From JAVBMU01 sp031552185 (GTDB lineage Bacteria; Actinomycetota; Actinomycetes; Actinomycetales; Cellulomonadaceae): DNA of 64,000 nucleotides. Position numbers and translations under genes: made by a program. This document shows positions 8,296-16,687 of this stretch, in pieces. The notes under the pieces are model-generated. The model had not been told where the DNA came from, ran no database searches, and saw only the letters and a list, made by a program, of their open reading frames with translations. The DNA lies in the NCBI GenBank assembly GCA_031552185.1, contig JAVBMU010000033.1:1-64000 (forward strand), given 5' to 3'. Position 1 is the stretch's first letter; each line of letters begins with the position of its first letter.

Positions 8296-8865
8296 GTGAC
8301 CAGGATTGTGGCCGGCAGCGCCGGCGGTCGCCGGATCGCGGTGCCGCCGCGCGGCACCCGGCCGACCAGCGAGCGGGTCCGGGAGGCGATCTTTTCCCGG
8401 CTGGAGCATCTGGGGGTGGTCGACGGCGCCCACGTGCTCGACCTCTACGCCGGTTCCGGCGCGCTCGGACTGGAGGCATCGAGCCGCGGCGCGGCCCGCG
8501 TCACCCTGGTCGAGGCGGTTCGCTCCGCGGCCGACGTCGCCCGGCGCAACGTGGCCGACCTACGCCTGGCCGACGTCGTCGTCGTCCCGACGAAGGTGGA
8601 ACGGTTCCTGGCCGCGGCGCCGCCGCGGCCCTACGACCTGGTCCTGTGCGACCCGCCTTACGGCCTGGCCAACGCGGACCTGGCCGCGGTGCTCGCGGCG
8701 CTGGCCGCGCCCGGATGGTTGGCGCCCGGGGCGGAGGTGGTCGTGGAGCGCGCCGGCCGGGACGCCGCGCCGGTCTGGCCGGCGGGATGGTTGGACGAGG
8801 GCCGCAAGGACTATGGCGAGACGGCCGTCTTCTTCGCGCGCGTCGGCGCTCCCGGCGACGGGTAG
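8296..8865 (+). CDS. rsmD: 16S rRNA (guanine(966)-N(2))-methyltransferase
   Basis: The 189-residue enzyme methylates N2 of G966 in 16S rRNA with S-adenosylmethionine. It begins TRIVAGSAGGRRI and TRPTSERVREAIFS, as in RsmD. The SAM loop is LDLYAGSGALGLEA, and the catalytic motif IV is CDPPYGL. Length is normal. It sits directly before coaD, its usual partner in bacteria; the 88-nt gap contains a separate leaderless promoter for coaD. Confidence 0.94.
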   Translation: MTRIVAGSAGGRRIAVPPRGTRPTSERVREAIFSRLEHLGVVDGAHVLDLYAGSGALGLEASSRGAARVTLVEAVRSAADVARRNVADLRLADVVVVPTKVERFLAAAPPRPYDLVLCDPPYGLANADLAAVLAALAAPGWLAPGAEVVVERAGRDAAPVWPAGWLDEGRKDYGETAVFFARVGAPGDG

Positions 8866-8941
8866 GCCCGGGTCGGAACGGGCTGCGGGGACACGGGGCC
8901 GCGTCCGGGGGCGCTTCGGAGGTCCGACGCGGCCGGTGTAT

Positions 8942-8947
8942 TACCGT
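8942..8947 (+). promoter_or_regulatory. coaD -10 box (leaderless)
   Basis: TACCGT stands 6 nt before the GTG at 8954. Confidence 0.55.
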
Positions 8948-8953
8948 GACAGC

Positions 8954-9457
8954 GTGACCATCGCGGTATATCCCGGCTCGTTCGACCCCATCACCCTCGG
9001 CCACCTCGATGTCGTGCGCCGGGCGCGCACGGTCTTCGACGAGGTGGTCGTCGGCGTCGCGCACAATTCGACCAAGACGTGCCTGTTGTCGATGACCGAG
9101 CGGGTGGGGCTCGCCCGCGCGGCGGTGGCGGACATCGACGGCGTCCGGGTGGCCGCCGTCGGCGGCCTGCTCGCGAGTTTTTGCCGCGAAGTGGGGGCGG
9201 CGGCGGTCGTCAAGGGCCTGCGCGGCGGCGCCGATTTCGACGCCGAACTGCCGATGGCCCTGATGAACCGCGAGCTGGCCGGCGTCGAGACGCTGTTCGT
9301 CGTCGGGGACCCGGCCCTGGCACACATTGCGTCCTCGTTCGTCAAGGACGTCGCCCGGCACGGCGGCTCGGTGGACGCATTCGTCCCGTCGGGCGTGGCC
9401 GCGGCCGTTGCCGCGGCACTGGTAGGCGCCGCCCCCAGGAGAGGAACGGATCGATGA
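8954..9457 (+). CDS. coaD: Phosphopantetheine adenylyltransferase
   Basis: The 167-residue enzyme catalyses the fourth step of coenzyme A synthesis, joining ATP and 4'-phosphopantetheine to give dephospho-CoA. PGSFDPITLGHLD carries the TxGH-type nucleotidyltransferase motif. KGLRGGADFDAE and SSFVKDVARHGG are the later conserved segments. Length is normal. The GTG at 8954 is preferred because a -10 box lies 6 nt before it. The stop overlaps the next gene's ATG. Confidence 0.96.
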   Translation: MTIAVYPGSFDPITLGHLDVVRRARTVFDEVVVGVAHNSTKTCLLSMTERVGLARAAVADIDGVRVAAVGGLLASFCREVGAAAVVKGLRGGADFDAELPMALMNRELAGVETLFVVGDPALAHIASSFVKDVARHGGSVDAFVPSGVAAAVAAALVGAAPRRGTDR

Positions 9458-10005
9458 GCATGTCGCGTCCCGCCGCGCCCGCGCCGAGAAATCAGGCGGA
9501 CCCCGGCCTGCCGGCGATTCTGGACGACCTGACCCGAGTGATCGAGGCCGCGCGAGCCATGCCGATGTCGTCGTCGGTCCTGGTGAACAAGGCCGAGGCG
9601 TTGGCGCTGGTGGACGAGTTGCGCTCGGCGCTGCCCGGGCAACTCGCCCGGGCGGACGAGGTCCTCGCCGAGGCGCAGCAGGTGCTGGCCGATACGCAGC
9701 GCCAGGCCGACGACGTGCTGGCTGCGGCCCGCGCGCGGGCGATCGAGCTGGTCGGCAAGGAGGAGGTCGTGCTCGCCGCGCAGGAGCGGGCCGCCCAGAT
9801 CATTGCCGACGCCGAGCAGCGCGCCACCGAACTCAAGGTCGACGCCGACGACTACTGCGACCGGCGGCTGGCGGACTTCGAGGTGGACCTGGGCAAGATC
9901 GTCGCCCAGGTGCAGGCCGGGCGGGCCAAGCTCGCCGACCGGCTCGGCGCCGGCCTGATGCCGCAGTGGCCGAGCACCCACGGCGAGAGCGCCGGCGACG
10001 GGTGA
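9454..10005 (+). CDS. sepIVA: DivIVA-like coiled-coil protein (SepIVA-type)
   Basis: The 183-residue protein is largely one long coiled coil rich in Ala, Glu, Gln and Arg (residues of about 60-150, for example ADTQRQADDVLAAARARAI), followed by a short loose tail. In mycobacteria the DivIVA-like division factor SepIVA is encoded next to coaD, and both the position and the AilV-Ala-rich coil fit. It would act at the septum or cell pole. The ATG at 9454 overlaps the coaD stop and has AGGAGAGGA just upstream. The assignment rests on synteny and composition, so another DivIVA-domain function is possible. Confidence 0.7.
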   Translation: MSMSRPAAPAPRNQADPGLPAILDDLTRVIEAARAMPMSSSVLVNKAEALALVDELRSALPGQLARADEVLAEAQQVLADTQRQADDVLAAARARAIELVGKEEVVLAAQERAAQIIADAEQRATELKVDADDYCDRRLADFEVDLGKIVAQVQAGRAKLADRLGAGLMPQWPSTHGESAGDG

Positions 10006-10220
10006 TCGGAACGGATGATCGCGACGGGTGCTCGGGACGGATCCCGCCGATGCCGGCCCGTTCGACCGCGAATGGTGCTATCCCGTAGCATGGGGGGTCG
10101 GCCGGCCCGCCCGTCGGGTTCGCCGGCCTTGCCCGTACGGCCCCGCGCGGGTCGAGCCCGCGGCGCTCCCGCAGCAGGCTCGTGGCCCGCCGGCATCGAC
10201 ATCCCCGGGAGTTCGGACCA

Positions 10221-10799
10221 GTGGAGCGCGCCAGTCAACCGACATCGCCGCTCGTGCTCGACACGCACGAGCTCGCCCGGCGGCCCGGCACCATGCGCGA
10301 GTTGGTGCGGACGGTGTCCGCCCCGGCGGACCTCGGCACGCCGATGATCGGCGTGCCGGAGGGCAGCGACCTGCAACTCGACCTGAGGTTGGAGTCGGTG
10401 TTCGAGGGTGTCCTGGTCTCCGGGACGGTCCGGGCCGCCGTCGTCGGCGAGTGCGTCCGCTGCCTCGACCCGTTGGCGTCGGAGCTCGCGGTCGAGGTGA
10501 CCCAACTGTTCGCCTATCCGGACCGGGTGCCCGACGACGTCGACGAGGACTCCGGCGACGACGAGGCCGTCCTCGACGGGGATCTGGCGGATCTCGAACC
10601 CGCGCTACGTGATTGCGTCGTGACTGCATTACCATTCAACCCGGTGTGTCGATCGGACTGTCCCGGCCTGTGCTCCGTCTGCGGAGCGCGGCTGGCCGAC
10701 GACCCGGGTCACACCCACGATCTGACCGACCCGCGATGGTCGGCCCTGGAGAGCATGTTCGACGCCTCGAACGTGTCCGACGAAACGAAAGAGAGCTAG
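10221..10799 (+). CDS. YceD/DUF177-family protein
   Basis: The 192-residue protein belongs to the DUF177 family (YceD in E. coli), linked to 23S rRNA and large-subunit biogenesis. It shows the family layout: a beta-rich N-terminal half ending in GECVRCLDP, an acidic stretch (DDVDEDSGDDEA), and a C-terminal CRSDCPGLCSVCG cysteine cluster. It is translationally close to rpmF (2-nt gap), its nearly universal neighbour. The GTG at 10221 has GGGAG about 9 nt upstream; an in-frame start at 10182 is possible. Confidence 0.88.
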   Translation: MERASQPTSPLVLDTHELARRPGTMRELVRTVSAPADLGTPMIGVPEGSDLQLDLRLESVFEGVLVSGTVRAAVVGECVRCLDPLASELAVEVTQLFAYPDRVPDDVDEDSGDDEAVLDGDLADLEPALRDCVVTALPFNPVCRSDCPGLCSVCGARLADDPGHTHDLTDPRWSALESMFDASNVSDETKES

Positions 10800-10801
10800 C
10801 C

Positions 10802-10996
10802 GTGGCCGTTCCCAAGCGCAAGATGTCGCGCGCCAACACCCGTGCGCGTCGCTCGCAGTGGAAGACCACCGCCGCGACGCTCGTCACCTGCCCCCAGTGC
10901 AAGGGCGACAAGCTGCCGCACGTCGCGTGCCCGTCCTGCGGCACGTACCGCGGCCGGACGTACGCCCCGGCGCTGCGGGCCGAGCACGCGCTCTGA
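10802..10996 (+). CDS. rpmF: 50S ribosomal protein L32
   Basis: The 64-residue L32 starts AVPKRKMSRANTRARR, the signature of the family, and carries CPQC and CPSC zinc-ribbon pairs. It starts at a GTG 2 nt after the yceD stop and lies 4 nt before rnc, so yceD-rpmF-rnc-mutM reads as one operon. Confidence 0.96.
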   Translation: MAVPKRKMSRANTRARRSQWKTTAATLVTCPQCKGDKLPHVACPSCGTYRGRTYAPALRAEHAL

Positions 10997-11000
10997 GCCC

Positions 11001-11747
11001 GTGGCGCGCGAAGCGGCGCCGATCGGTCTCCTCGCCAGGCTCGGGGTCCACTTGGACCCCGAGCTTCTGGTGCTCGCGCTGACCCATCGGTCGTTCTCGC
11101 ACGAGAACGGCGGTCTGCCCACCAACGAACGGCTCGAGTTCCTCGGCGACACCGTGTTGGGCCTGGTCGTGACCGAGGCACTGTACCGTCGCTACCCCGA
11201 CCTGTCGGAGGGCGAGCTCGCGAAGATGCGGGCCGCCACCGTCTCCCAGAAGGCGTTGGCCGCCATCGCGCGCACCTACGGACTCGGGTCCTTCGTGCTG
11301 CTCGGCAAGGGCGAGGTCCGCACCCGCGGCCACGACAAGGACTCGATCCTCTCGGACACCGTCGAGGCCCTGATCGGCGCCGTCTATGTGAGCCACGGCC
11401 TCGAGGTCGCGCGCGAATTGGTCCACCGCCTGGTGGGACCGACGCTGCTCGCGGCTGCGGACCTCGGCGCCGGCCTGGACTGGAAAACGTCGCTGCAGGA
11501 AGCGGCGGCGGCCGCCGGCATGGGCGCACCGGTGTACTCCTCCGAATCCGACGGGCCGGATCACGCCCGCGTCTTCACCTCCTTCGTCCACTTGGACGGC
11601 ACGCTGTACGGCACCGGCAAGGGGACGGCCAAGAAGCACGCCGAGCAAGCCGCCGCCGAGCACGCCTACGCCGCGCTGACCGGGCCGGCGGCCGGGCCTG
11701 CGGACCCGGCCGACGCTGCGGACCCGGCCGGGCCGCGGAGTGCCTGA
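11001..11747 (+). CDS. rnc: Ribonuclease III
   Basis: The 248-residue enzyme cleaves double-stranded RNA, including rRNA precursors. The catalytic signature NERLEFLGDTVLG (around residues 41-53) and the second acidic cluster SDTVEALIGA are intact. A dsRNA-binding domain follows from about residue 155, ending GTGKGTAKKHAEQAAAEHA. The last 20 residues are a short Pro/Ala/Asp repeat tail. The GTG at 11001 follows the rpmF stop by 4 nt. It overlaps mutM by 8 nt. Confidence 0.96.
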   Translation: MAREAAPIGLLARLGVHLDPELLVLALTHRSFSHENGGLPTNERLEFLGDTVLGLVVTEALYRRYPDLSEGELAKMRAATVSQKALAAIARTYGLGSFVLLGKGEVRTRGHDKDSILSDTVEALIGAVYVSHGLEVARELVHRLVGPTLLAAADLGAGLDWKTSLQEAAAAAGMGAPVYSSESDGPDHARVFTSFVHLDGTLYGTGKGTAKKHAEQAAAEHAYAALTGPAAGPADPADAADPAGPRSA

Positions 11748-12759
11748 ACTTCCCGAGGTCGAGACCGTCCGAGCCGGCCTCGCTCGGCACGTCGTCGGTC
11801 GGGTGGTCACCGACGTCGACGTGCGGCGTGAGCGATCCGTGCGCAACCAGCCGGGCGGCCCTGGAGCGTTCCGCGATCAGGTCATCGGCCGGCGGTTCGA
11901 CGCCGCCGTCCGGCGGGGCAAGTTTCTGTGGCTCCCGCTCGGCGCTCCGGACGAGGGCGCGTCCGACGCCGATCGCGTGCCCGACGCCGCCGGAGCGCCC
12001 GACGCCGTTCGCGCGCCCGAGTCCGACCGCACGCCGGCAGCCGCCCTGCTCGCCCACCTGGGCATGTCCGGCCAGTTCCTGATCCGGGCCGGCGCCCCGC
12101 CCCCGACGCCCCACGTCCGGGTCCGGTTCATCCTCGGGCCGCCGCCGGCGGGCGCCCTCCCACCTGACGCCGCCGACGGCGTCGTGCTGGATTTTGCCGA
12201 CCAGCGCACCTTCGGCCACCTGTCGGTCCAGGACCTCGCCCCGACGCCCGACGGCGGCGCCGGCGGGCTGGGCAGCGGGCTGGCGGCCGTCCCGGAGCCG
12301 GTGCGGCATATTGCACGGGACCTGCTCGACCCGGCGCTGGACCGAACCGCGCTGGTCGCCGCGCTGCGGCGACGCCGAACCGGCGTCAAACGGGCGCTGC
12401 TGGACCAAGGGCTGGTCTCCGGCGTCGGGAACATCTACGCGGACGAGGCGCTCTGGCGCGCCCGCCTGCACTACGCCCGCCCCACCGACACGCTGCGCCG
12501 CGCGGAGGCCGAGCGCCTGCTCGACGCCGCCGCTCAGGTCATGGCGGAATCGCTCGCGGCCGGCGGCACCAGCTTCGACGCCCAGTACGTCGACGTCGAC
12601 GGCGCGCGGGGCTGGTTCACGCGATCGCTCGCCGCCTACGGCCGGGCGGGGGAAGCCTGCCCGCGCTGCGGTGCGCCGATCCGCCGGGACGCGTTCATGA
12701 ACCGGTCGTCCTACAGTTGCCCCCGCTGCCAGCCCCGGCCGCGGCACGGGCGCTGGTAG
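11740..12759 (+). CDS. mutM: Formamidopyrimidine-DNA glycosylase
   Basis: The 339-residue enzyme removes 8-oxoguanine and ring-opened purines and nicks the abasic site. The mature N-terminus PELPEVETVR supplies the catalytic Pro and Glu, RRGKFLWL the conserved Lys, and the C-terminus the zinc finger with CPRCGAPIRR and SYSCPRC. It is longer than the usual 270-290 residues because an Asp/Ala/Pro-rich insert (residues of about 68-98, with repeated DA and AP words) enters the N-terminal domain, and another Pro/Ala insert follows near residue 130. In many actinobacteria smc follows mutM; here a TPR gene is found instead. Confidence 0.95.
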   Translation: MPELPEVETVRAGLARHVVGRVVTDVDVRRERSVRNQPGGPGAFRDQVIGRRFDAAVRRGKFLWLPLGAPDEGASDADRVPDAAGAPDAVRAPESDRTPAAALLAHLGMSGQFLIRAGAPPPTPHVRVRFILGPPPAGALPPDAADGVVLDFADQRTFGHLSVQDLAPTPDGGAGGLGSGLAAVPEPVRHIARDLLDPALDRTALVAALRRRRTGVKRALLDQGLVSGVGNIYADEALWRARLHYARPTDTLRRAEAERLLDAAAQVMAESLAAGGTSFDAQYVDVDGARGWFTRSLAAYGRAGEACPRCGAPIRRDAFMNRSSYSCPRCQPRPRHGRW

Positions 12760-12772
12760 GCGGCTGCGGCGG

Positions 12773-15184
12773 TCACCCGGGCGCGTTGTCGGCGGCGCTC
12801 CCGGCGATCGCGGCGTACTGCCGGCGCGCGCGCTCCAGATCGGCGGCGACGACGCCGGGGAGGCCGTCGTCGAACTCCGTCCAGATCCGAATCGCCTCGT
12901 CGAGGGCGGCCAGGGCGCCGGCGCGGTCCCCGGTCTCGGCCGACCGGATGCCGAGGTTGTTCAGGGCTCCGGCGAGATCGGGCAGGTAGGCCGGGTTCGC
13001 CCCCGCCAGGTCGCGGAAGAGGTCGACGGCTTGCTCGGCGTGCCGCAGCCCGCCGGCCCGGTCCCCGGTCTCGCCCAACCAGATGCCGAGGTTGTTCAGC
13101 GATAGGGCGAGATCGGGGCGGAAGGCGGGGTTGGCCCCGGCCAGGTCGCGGCGGATCGCCACCGATTCCCGGGCGGGGGCCACGGCGCCGGCGCGGTCCC
13201 CGATCCCGGCCAGCGTGGCGCCGAGGCTGTTCAGGGCCATGGCGAGGTCGGGCAGGTAGCCGGGGTCGGCCCGGGCGAGGTCGCGGAAGAGGTCGACGGA
13301 TTCGCGGGTGCGGGCGAGGGCGCCCACCGGGTCGCCGGTCTGGGCCAGCCGGTGGCCGAGGTTGTGCAGGGCGCCGGCGACGTCGGGCAGGTAGCCGGGA
13401 TTGGCGTGGGCCAGGTACCGGTAGCGGTCGACGGCTTCATACGCGTGAGCGAGGGCGCCCGGCAGGTCCCCGGTTTGCGCCAGCCGATTGCCGAGGTTGT
13501 CGATGGCCATCGCGAGGTCGGGCAGGCGGGCGGGGTTGGTCCGGGCCAACCCCCGGTGCAGTTCCACGGCCTCGCCGGTGTGGGCGAGGGCGCCCGTGCG
13601 GTCTCCCGTATCGGCCAGCCGGTTGCCGAGATTGTTCAGGGCGATGGCGAGGTCGGGCAGGTAGCCGGGGTTGGCCCGGGCCAGGTCGCGGTAGAGGTCG
13701 GTGGCCTCCCTCGTGTAGGCGAGGGCGCCCGCCAGGTTCCCGGTCCGGGCCAGCCGTTGTCCGTAGTTGGCCAGGGCCAGGGCAAGGTCCGGCAGGTGGG
13801 CGGGGTCGGTCTCGGCGAGGTCGAAGCCAATCTCCACGGCCTCGTGGGCGGGGGCCAGGGCACCGATGGGGTCGCCGGTGTTGTCCATCATGGCGCCGAG
13901 GTTGTTCAGGGACGCCGCGAGCCCAGGCCGGTGGGCGGCGGGGTCGGTCCGGGCCAGGTCGCGGCGGATGGCCACTGCTTCCCGGATGGCGGCCACGGCG
14001 CCGACGTGGTCCCCGGTCTTGGCCAACACGATGCCGAGGTTGTTCAGGGCTCCGGCAAGCTCCACCCGGTGGGCGGGCTTAGTCCGGGCCAGGTCGCGGG
14101 AGAGGTCGACGGCTTCCTGGGTGGGGGCGAGGGCGCCGGTGCGGTCGCCGGTCTCGGCCACCGCCAGGCCGACGGCGGACAGTGCTTCGGCGAGGTCGGG
14201 CCGGCGGTTGGGGTGGTCCGCGGCGAGCGAGCGGGCGGCTCTGACGGCGGCCTCAGCGGCGGCGCGGTGCGCCACCGGATCGCCGGATCCCAGGGCGAGG
14301 TGCTTGATCGCTCGGGCGGCCGAGAGTCGAAACTCGGCGTCGTCCAGGGTTTCGGTCCGGCGCAGCGCGGCCTCGAAGGCGGCCCGGGCGGCCGCCGGGT
14401 CTTCGTCCGCGCGAGCGAGGGCGACGCGGGCGAGCGCGACGAACAGGAGTTCCGCCGGGTGGTCCGAACACTCGGCCTCGGCCCGAGCCATGGCGGCGCG
14501 GGCGCCGGCGATGTCCTGCGGCAGGCACCAGTACACCGACTCCAGTGCACGCAGTGTCCGAGCCAGTCCCTCGGTGCGATACCGCTCCGGGACGGCCAGG
14601 CTCGGGGGTCGCGCCGGCGCGCCGCGGCCCGCGATGTCGCCGGCCGCCCCGAGTCCCGCCCCGAGTCCCGCCCCGAGTCCAATGGACCCCACCCGGCGCA
14701 CGAAGGAGCGCACCGCCCACAGGTCGCCCGCCCGCTGAGCCGCCTCGGGGGCCAGCGCTTCCGGGCCGGTCACGATGACGCAGCCCCCGCCGTCGCGGGC
14801 CAACGTGGCCCGGAGTTCGTTGAGCACTCCGAGAGCCCCGCGCCGGGCCGCAGCGGCAGCCGTCAGCAGTGAGATCCAGGTCACGCCCGGCGCCGGCAGC
14901 CGGTGCGCAGCCCAGTCGGCAAAAGCAACTGCCGGGCGGCGCGACTCGCCGTCGGCCCCCGTTTCGGGTGCCGTCCGGAACGGGATCTCCTCGCGCCCGG
15001 TGAAGGACTCCGTCCGGCCCCGCAGGTCGGCCTCGTCGTCGGGCGAGTCGAACAGCAGGAAGACGAGCGATGGGTAACCGCGGGTCCACTCGATGTGTCG
15101 GCGCAGGTCGCGCCACACCACGTCGGCGGGATCGACCGGGTGCGCCGTCCGCGGCGTCGGCCGGTACCCGCGGGTTGGGCTCAT
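12773..15184 (-). CDS. TPR-repeat protein, partner of a P-loop ATPase
   Basis: This 803-residue protein has two parts. Residues of about 20-190 form an unknown N-terminal domain with a strand VFLLFDSPDDE and the block LNELRATLARDGGGCVIV followed by DLWAVRSF, which resembles N-terminal domains seen in bacterial ATPase-TPR signalling proteins. From about residue 290 it is a tetratricopeptide array: ten near-identical units of 45 residues, each starting GDxxGALA and ending ALNNLG plus about seven residues. TPRs bind partner proteins. The ATG at 15184 overlaps the upstream ATPase stop (ATGA), so the two are co-translated. A Gly/Leu repeat (LGAGLGAGLGAA) separates the domains. No catalytic motif was recognised; the role is inferred to be sensing or effector. 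Confidence 0.72.
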   Translation of the reverse strand: MSPTRGYRPTPRTAHPVDPADVVWRDLRRHIEWTRGYPSLVFLLFDSPDDEADLRGRTESFTGREEIPFRTAPETGADGESRRPAVAFADWAAHRLPAPGVTWISLLTAAAAARRGALGVLNELRATLARDGGGCVIVTGPEALAPEAAQRAGDLWAVRSFVRRVGSIGLGAGLGAGLGAAGDIAGRGAPARPPSLAVPERYRTEGLARTLRALESVYWCLPQDIAGARAAMARAEAECSDHPAELLFVALARVALARADEDPAAARAAFEAALRRTETLDDAEFRLSAARAIKHLALGSGDPVAHRAAAEAAVRAARSLAADHPNRRPDLAEALSAVGLAVAETGDRTGALAPTQEAVDLSRDLARTKPAHRVELAGALNNLGIVLAKTGDHVGAVAAIREAVAIRRDLARTDPAAHRPGLAASLNNLGAMMDNTGDPIGALAPAHEAVEIGFDLAETDPAHLPDLALALANYGQRLARTGNLAGALAYTREATDLYRDLARANPGYLPDLAIALNNLGNRLADTGDRTGALAHTGEAVELHRGLARTNPARLPDLAMAIDNLGNRLAQTGDLPGALAHAYEAVDRYRYLAHANPGYLPDVAGALHNLGHRLAQTGDPVGALARTRESVDLFRDLARADPGYLPDLAMALNSLGATLAGIGDRAGAVAPARESVAIRRDLAGANPAFRPDLALSLNNLGIWLGETGDRAGGLRHAEQAVDLFRDLAGANPAYLPDLAGALNNLGIRSAETGDRAGALAALDEAIRIWTEFDDGLPGVVAADLERARRQYAAIAGSAADNAPG
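12905..14200 (-). repeat. 135-bp tandem repeats encoding TPR units
   Basis: About ten consecutive 135-bp units encode 45-residue TPR-like repeats. Neighbouring units share long identical stretches, so the array could expand or contract by recombination. Confidence 0.8.
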
Positions 15185-16422
15185 TGCGCGAGCAGGGTCA
15201 TGAGGAGCGGGTGGACGCCGTACCACGGTTCGCAGTTGGGGTAGCGCAGGATCGCGCCACGGGCCATGAGATCGGTGGCGTCGGGCCACTCGTCGCGGGT
15301 CGGCGTGAGGGTGTGGGTCGCGGCGACGCCTCGCAGAATCTCGACCTGCTCCCGGTTGAGCGCCATCTCCATTTGGGCGCGCACGGTCTGCTCGGCATGG
15401 ATGACCACGGCGTCCTCGATCGGCAGGGCGCGGGCGCGCAGCAAGGCGTTGCTGGTCAGGCGGAGCAGGTCGCGGATCAGCCCGCCGGAGTTCGCGACAA
15501 TGCGTTCAGTGTTGCCGGCGAGCAGGCGGTCGAGGTCGCCGGCCGGTGCGCGGCGGCGCAGGACCTCCGTCAGGGCATCCCGGCCGCAGGCGTCCGGCGT
15601 GCCGTTCGGGTGCGTGACCCGGATGTTCAGCAGGTCGTGCCGCGTCCAGGTCGGGGCCTGGACATAGATCGGCACCGTGTAGATGACGTGCATGCCGCGG
15701 AGGGCCAACTCGTCGACGAACTCCGAGAAGAGCCGTTCGACCGACTCCCGCACCTCCTGAAAGGTCTCCAGGCGACCGCGGAAATGGTCGATGGAGTCGA
15801 CGATGAAGACGACCCGGGTGGATTCGAGGGTCCTTGCGACGTCGAGAAAGAACTTCTGCAACTCGCTGCGGAAGGTGCTGCGGTTGCTCCGCTGATACGC
15901 CTCGATCTCGCTCCGGAACGTGGTGTTGTCCCGCAGTTCGGCCCGCAGATCCACCTCGGCCACGCCGACGCCGAGCTTGAGCGAGCCGTCCAGGCGAAGC
16001 CGCTTCAGCAGGTCGAGCAGCCGTTCGCGCGGCGCCTTCGGGCCGGGGCAACTGTTGCACTCGGTCGCGAAGCCGGCGGCGAGCCCGAGCAAGAACGCGG
16101 CGGAGTCGAGGGGCAACTCGGTGTTGAAATAATCCTCGATATCCAGGTAGACGCAGGCGTAGCCCGCCGTGATGAGCTTGTCCCGCAGCCGCAGCAGCTC
16201 CGACGTCTTGCCCGAGCCGCGGAACCCCGAAAGCAACTGGACCGACTCGCCGAGGGCGAATTCGACGCCGTCGAACAGGATCTGGACCACGTCCTGATCG
16301 ATCAACTCGGGGCGCTGGTAAATCGGCACGTAGAACCGGCTCTGCCGCTTGTCGAGGCCCTGCCGCTGATCGACGGCGCGGTAGAACTCGCCTCGGTAGG
16401 CGCGGTCGTCGAGCCGAGTCAT
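15181..16422 (-). CDS. P-loop ATPase (AAA/STAND-like), co-operonic with TPR protein
   Basis: The 413-residue protein has a clear Walker A, GFRGSGKT (66-73), and a Walker B, VVFIVDSIDHF (204-214), with the Asp at 209. The context resembles AAA ATPases of the ORC/STAND superfamily: a sensor-like block EELALRGMHVIYTVP and a likely winged-helix C-terminal part. The N-terminal YRAVDQRQGLDK segment is not recognised. With the overlapping TPR gene it forms a two-gene module of the kind used in bacterial signalling and phage defence, in which the NTPase responds to a trigger sensed by the repeat protein. That role is inferred, not seen. Start: ATG at 16422, with a -10 box 6 nt before it. Confidence 0.72.
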   Translation of the reverse strand: MTRLDDRAYRGEFYRAVDQRQGLDKRQSRFYVPIYQRPELIDQDVVQILFDGVEFALGESVQLLSGFRGSGKTSELLRLRDKLITAGYACVYLDIEDYFNTELPLDSAAFLLGLAAGFATECNSCPGPKAPRERLLDLLKRLRLDGSLKLGVGVAEVDLRAELRDNTTFRSEIEAYQRSNRSTFRSELQKFFLDVARTLESTRVVFIVDSIDHFRGRLETFQEVRESVERLFSEFVDELALRGMHVIYTVPIYVQAPTWTRHDLLNIRVTHPNGTPDACGRDALTEVLRRRAPAGDLDRLLAGNTERIVANSGGLIRDLLRLTSNALLRARALPIEDAVVIHAEQTVRAQMEMALNREQVEILRGVAATHTLTPTRDEWPDATDLMARGAILRYPNCEPWYGVHPLLMTLLAQ

Positions 16423-16428
16423 GTCCCG

Positions 16429-16434
16429 ATCGTA
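16429..16434 (-). promoter_or_regulatory. -10 box of the ATPase-TPR operon (leaderless)
   Basis: On the minus strand TACGAT is followed by 6 nt and the ATG at 16422, predicting a leaderless transcript for the two-gene operon. Confidence 0.6.
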
Positions 16435-16632
16435 GCGCCGGCGATCGAGCGATTCGTCGTTCGGGACGGTCGCGAACCCTCGGTACCGTCCCGGGCCCCC
16501 AGCCGATCGGCGGGCGTGCTCGTCAGCCCCGGTTTACCGTCCCAGGAGGGAGATCCCGAGCGGGGCGGAGCGGCCGGCCGAACGGTGGAGCCGAGCGGCC
16601 CGGCCCGGCGCCGCGGCGCCCGGGGATGACGA

Positions 16633-16675
16633 GCCGGCATTGTGCGTCGGGTTTCGGGCCGGCATTGCGCGTCGG
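16633..16675. repeat. Direct repeat upstream of the antiporter gene
   Basis: GCCGGCATTGTGCGTCGG (16633-16650) and GCCGGCATTGCGCGTCGG (16658-16675) are 25 bp apart and differ at one position. They end 12 nt before the antiporter start and overlap its ribosome binding region, so they may be an operator. Confidence 0.5.
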
Positions 16676-16687
16676 AGAGGGTGCGAG

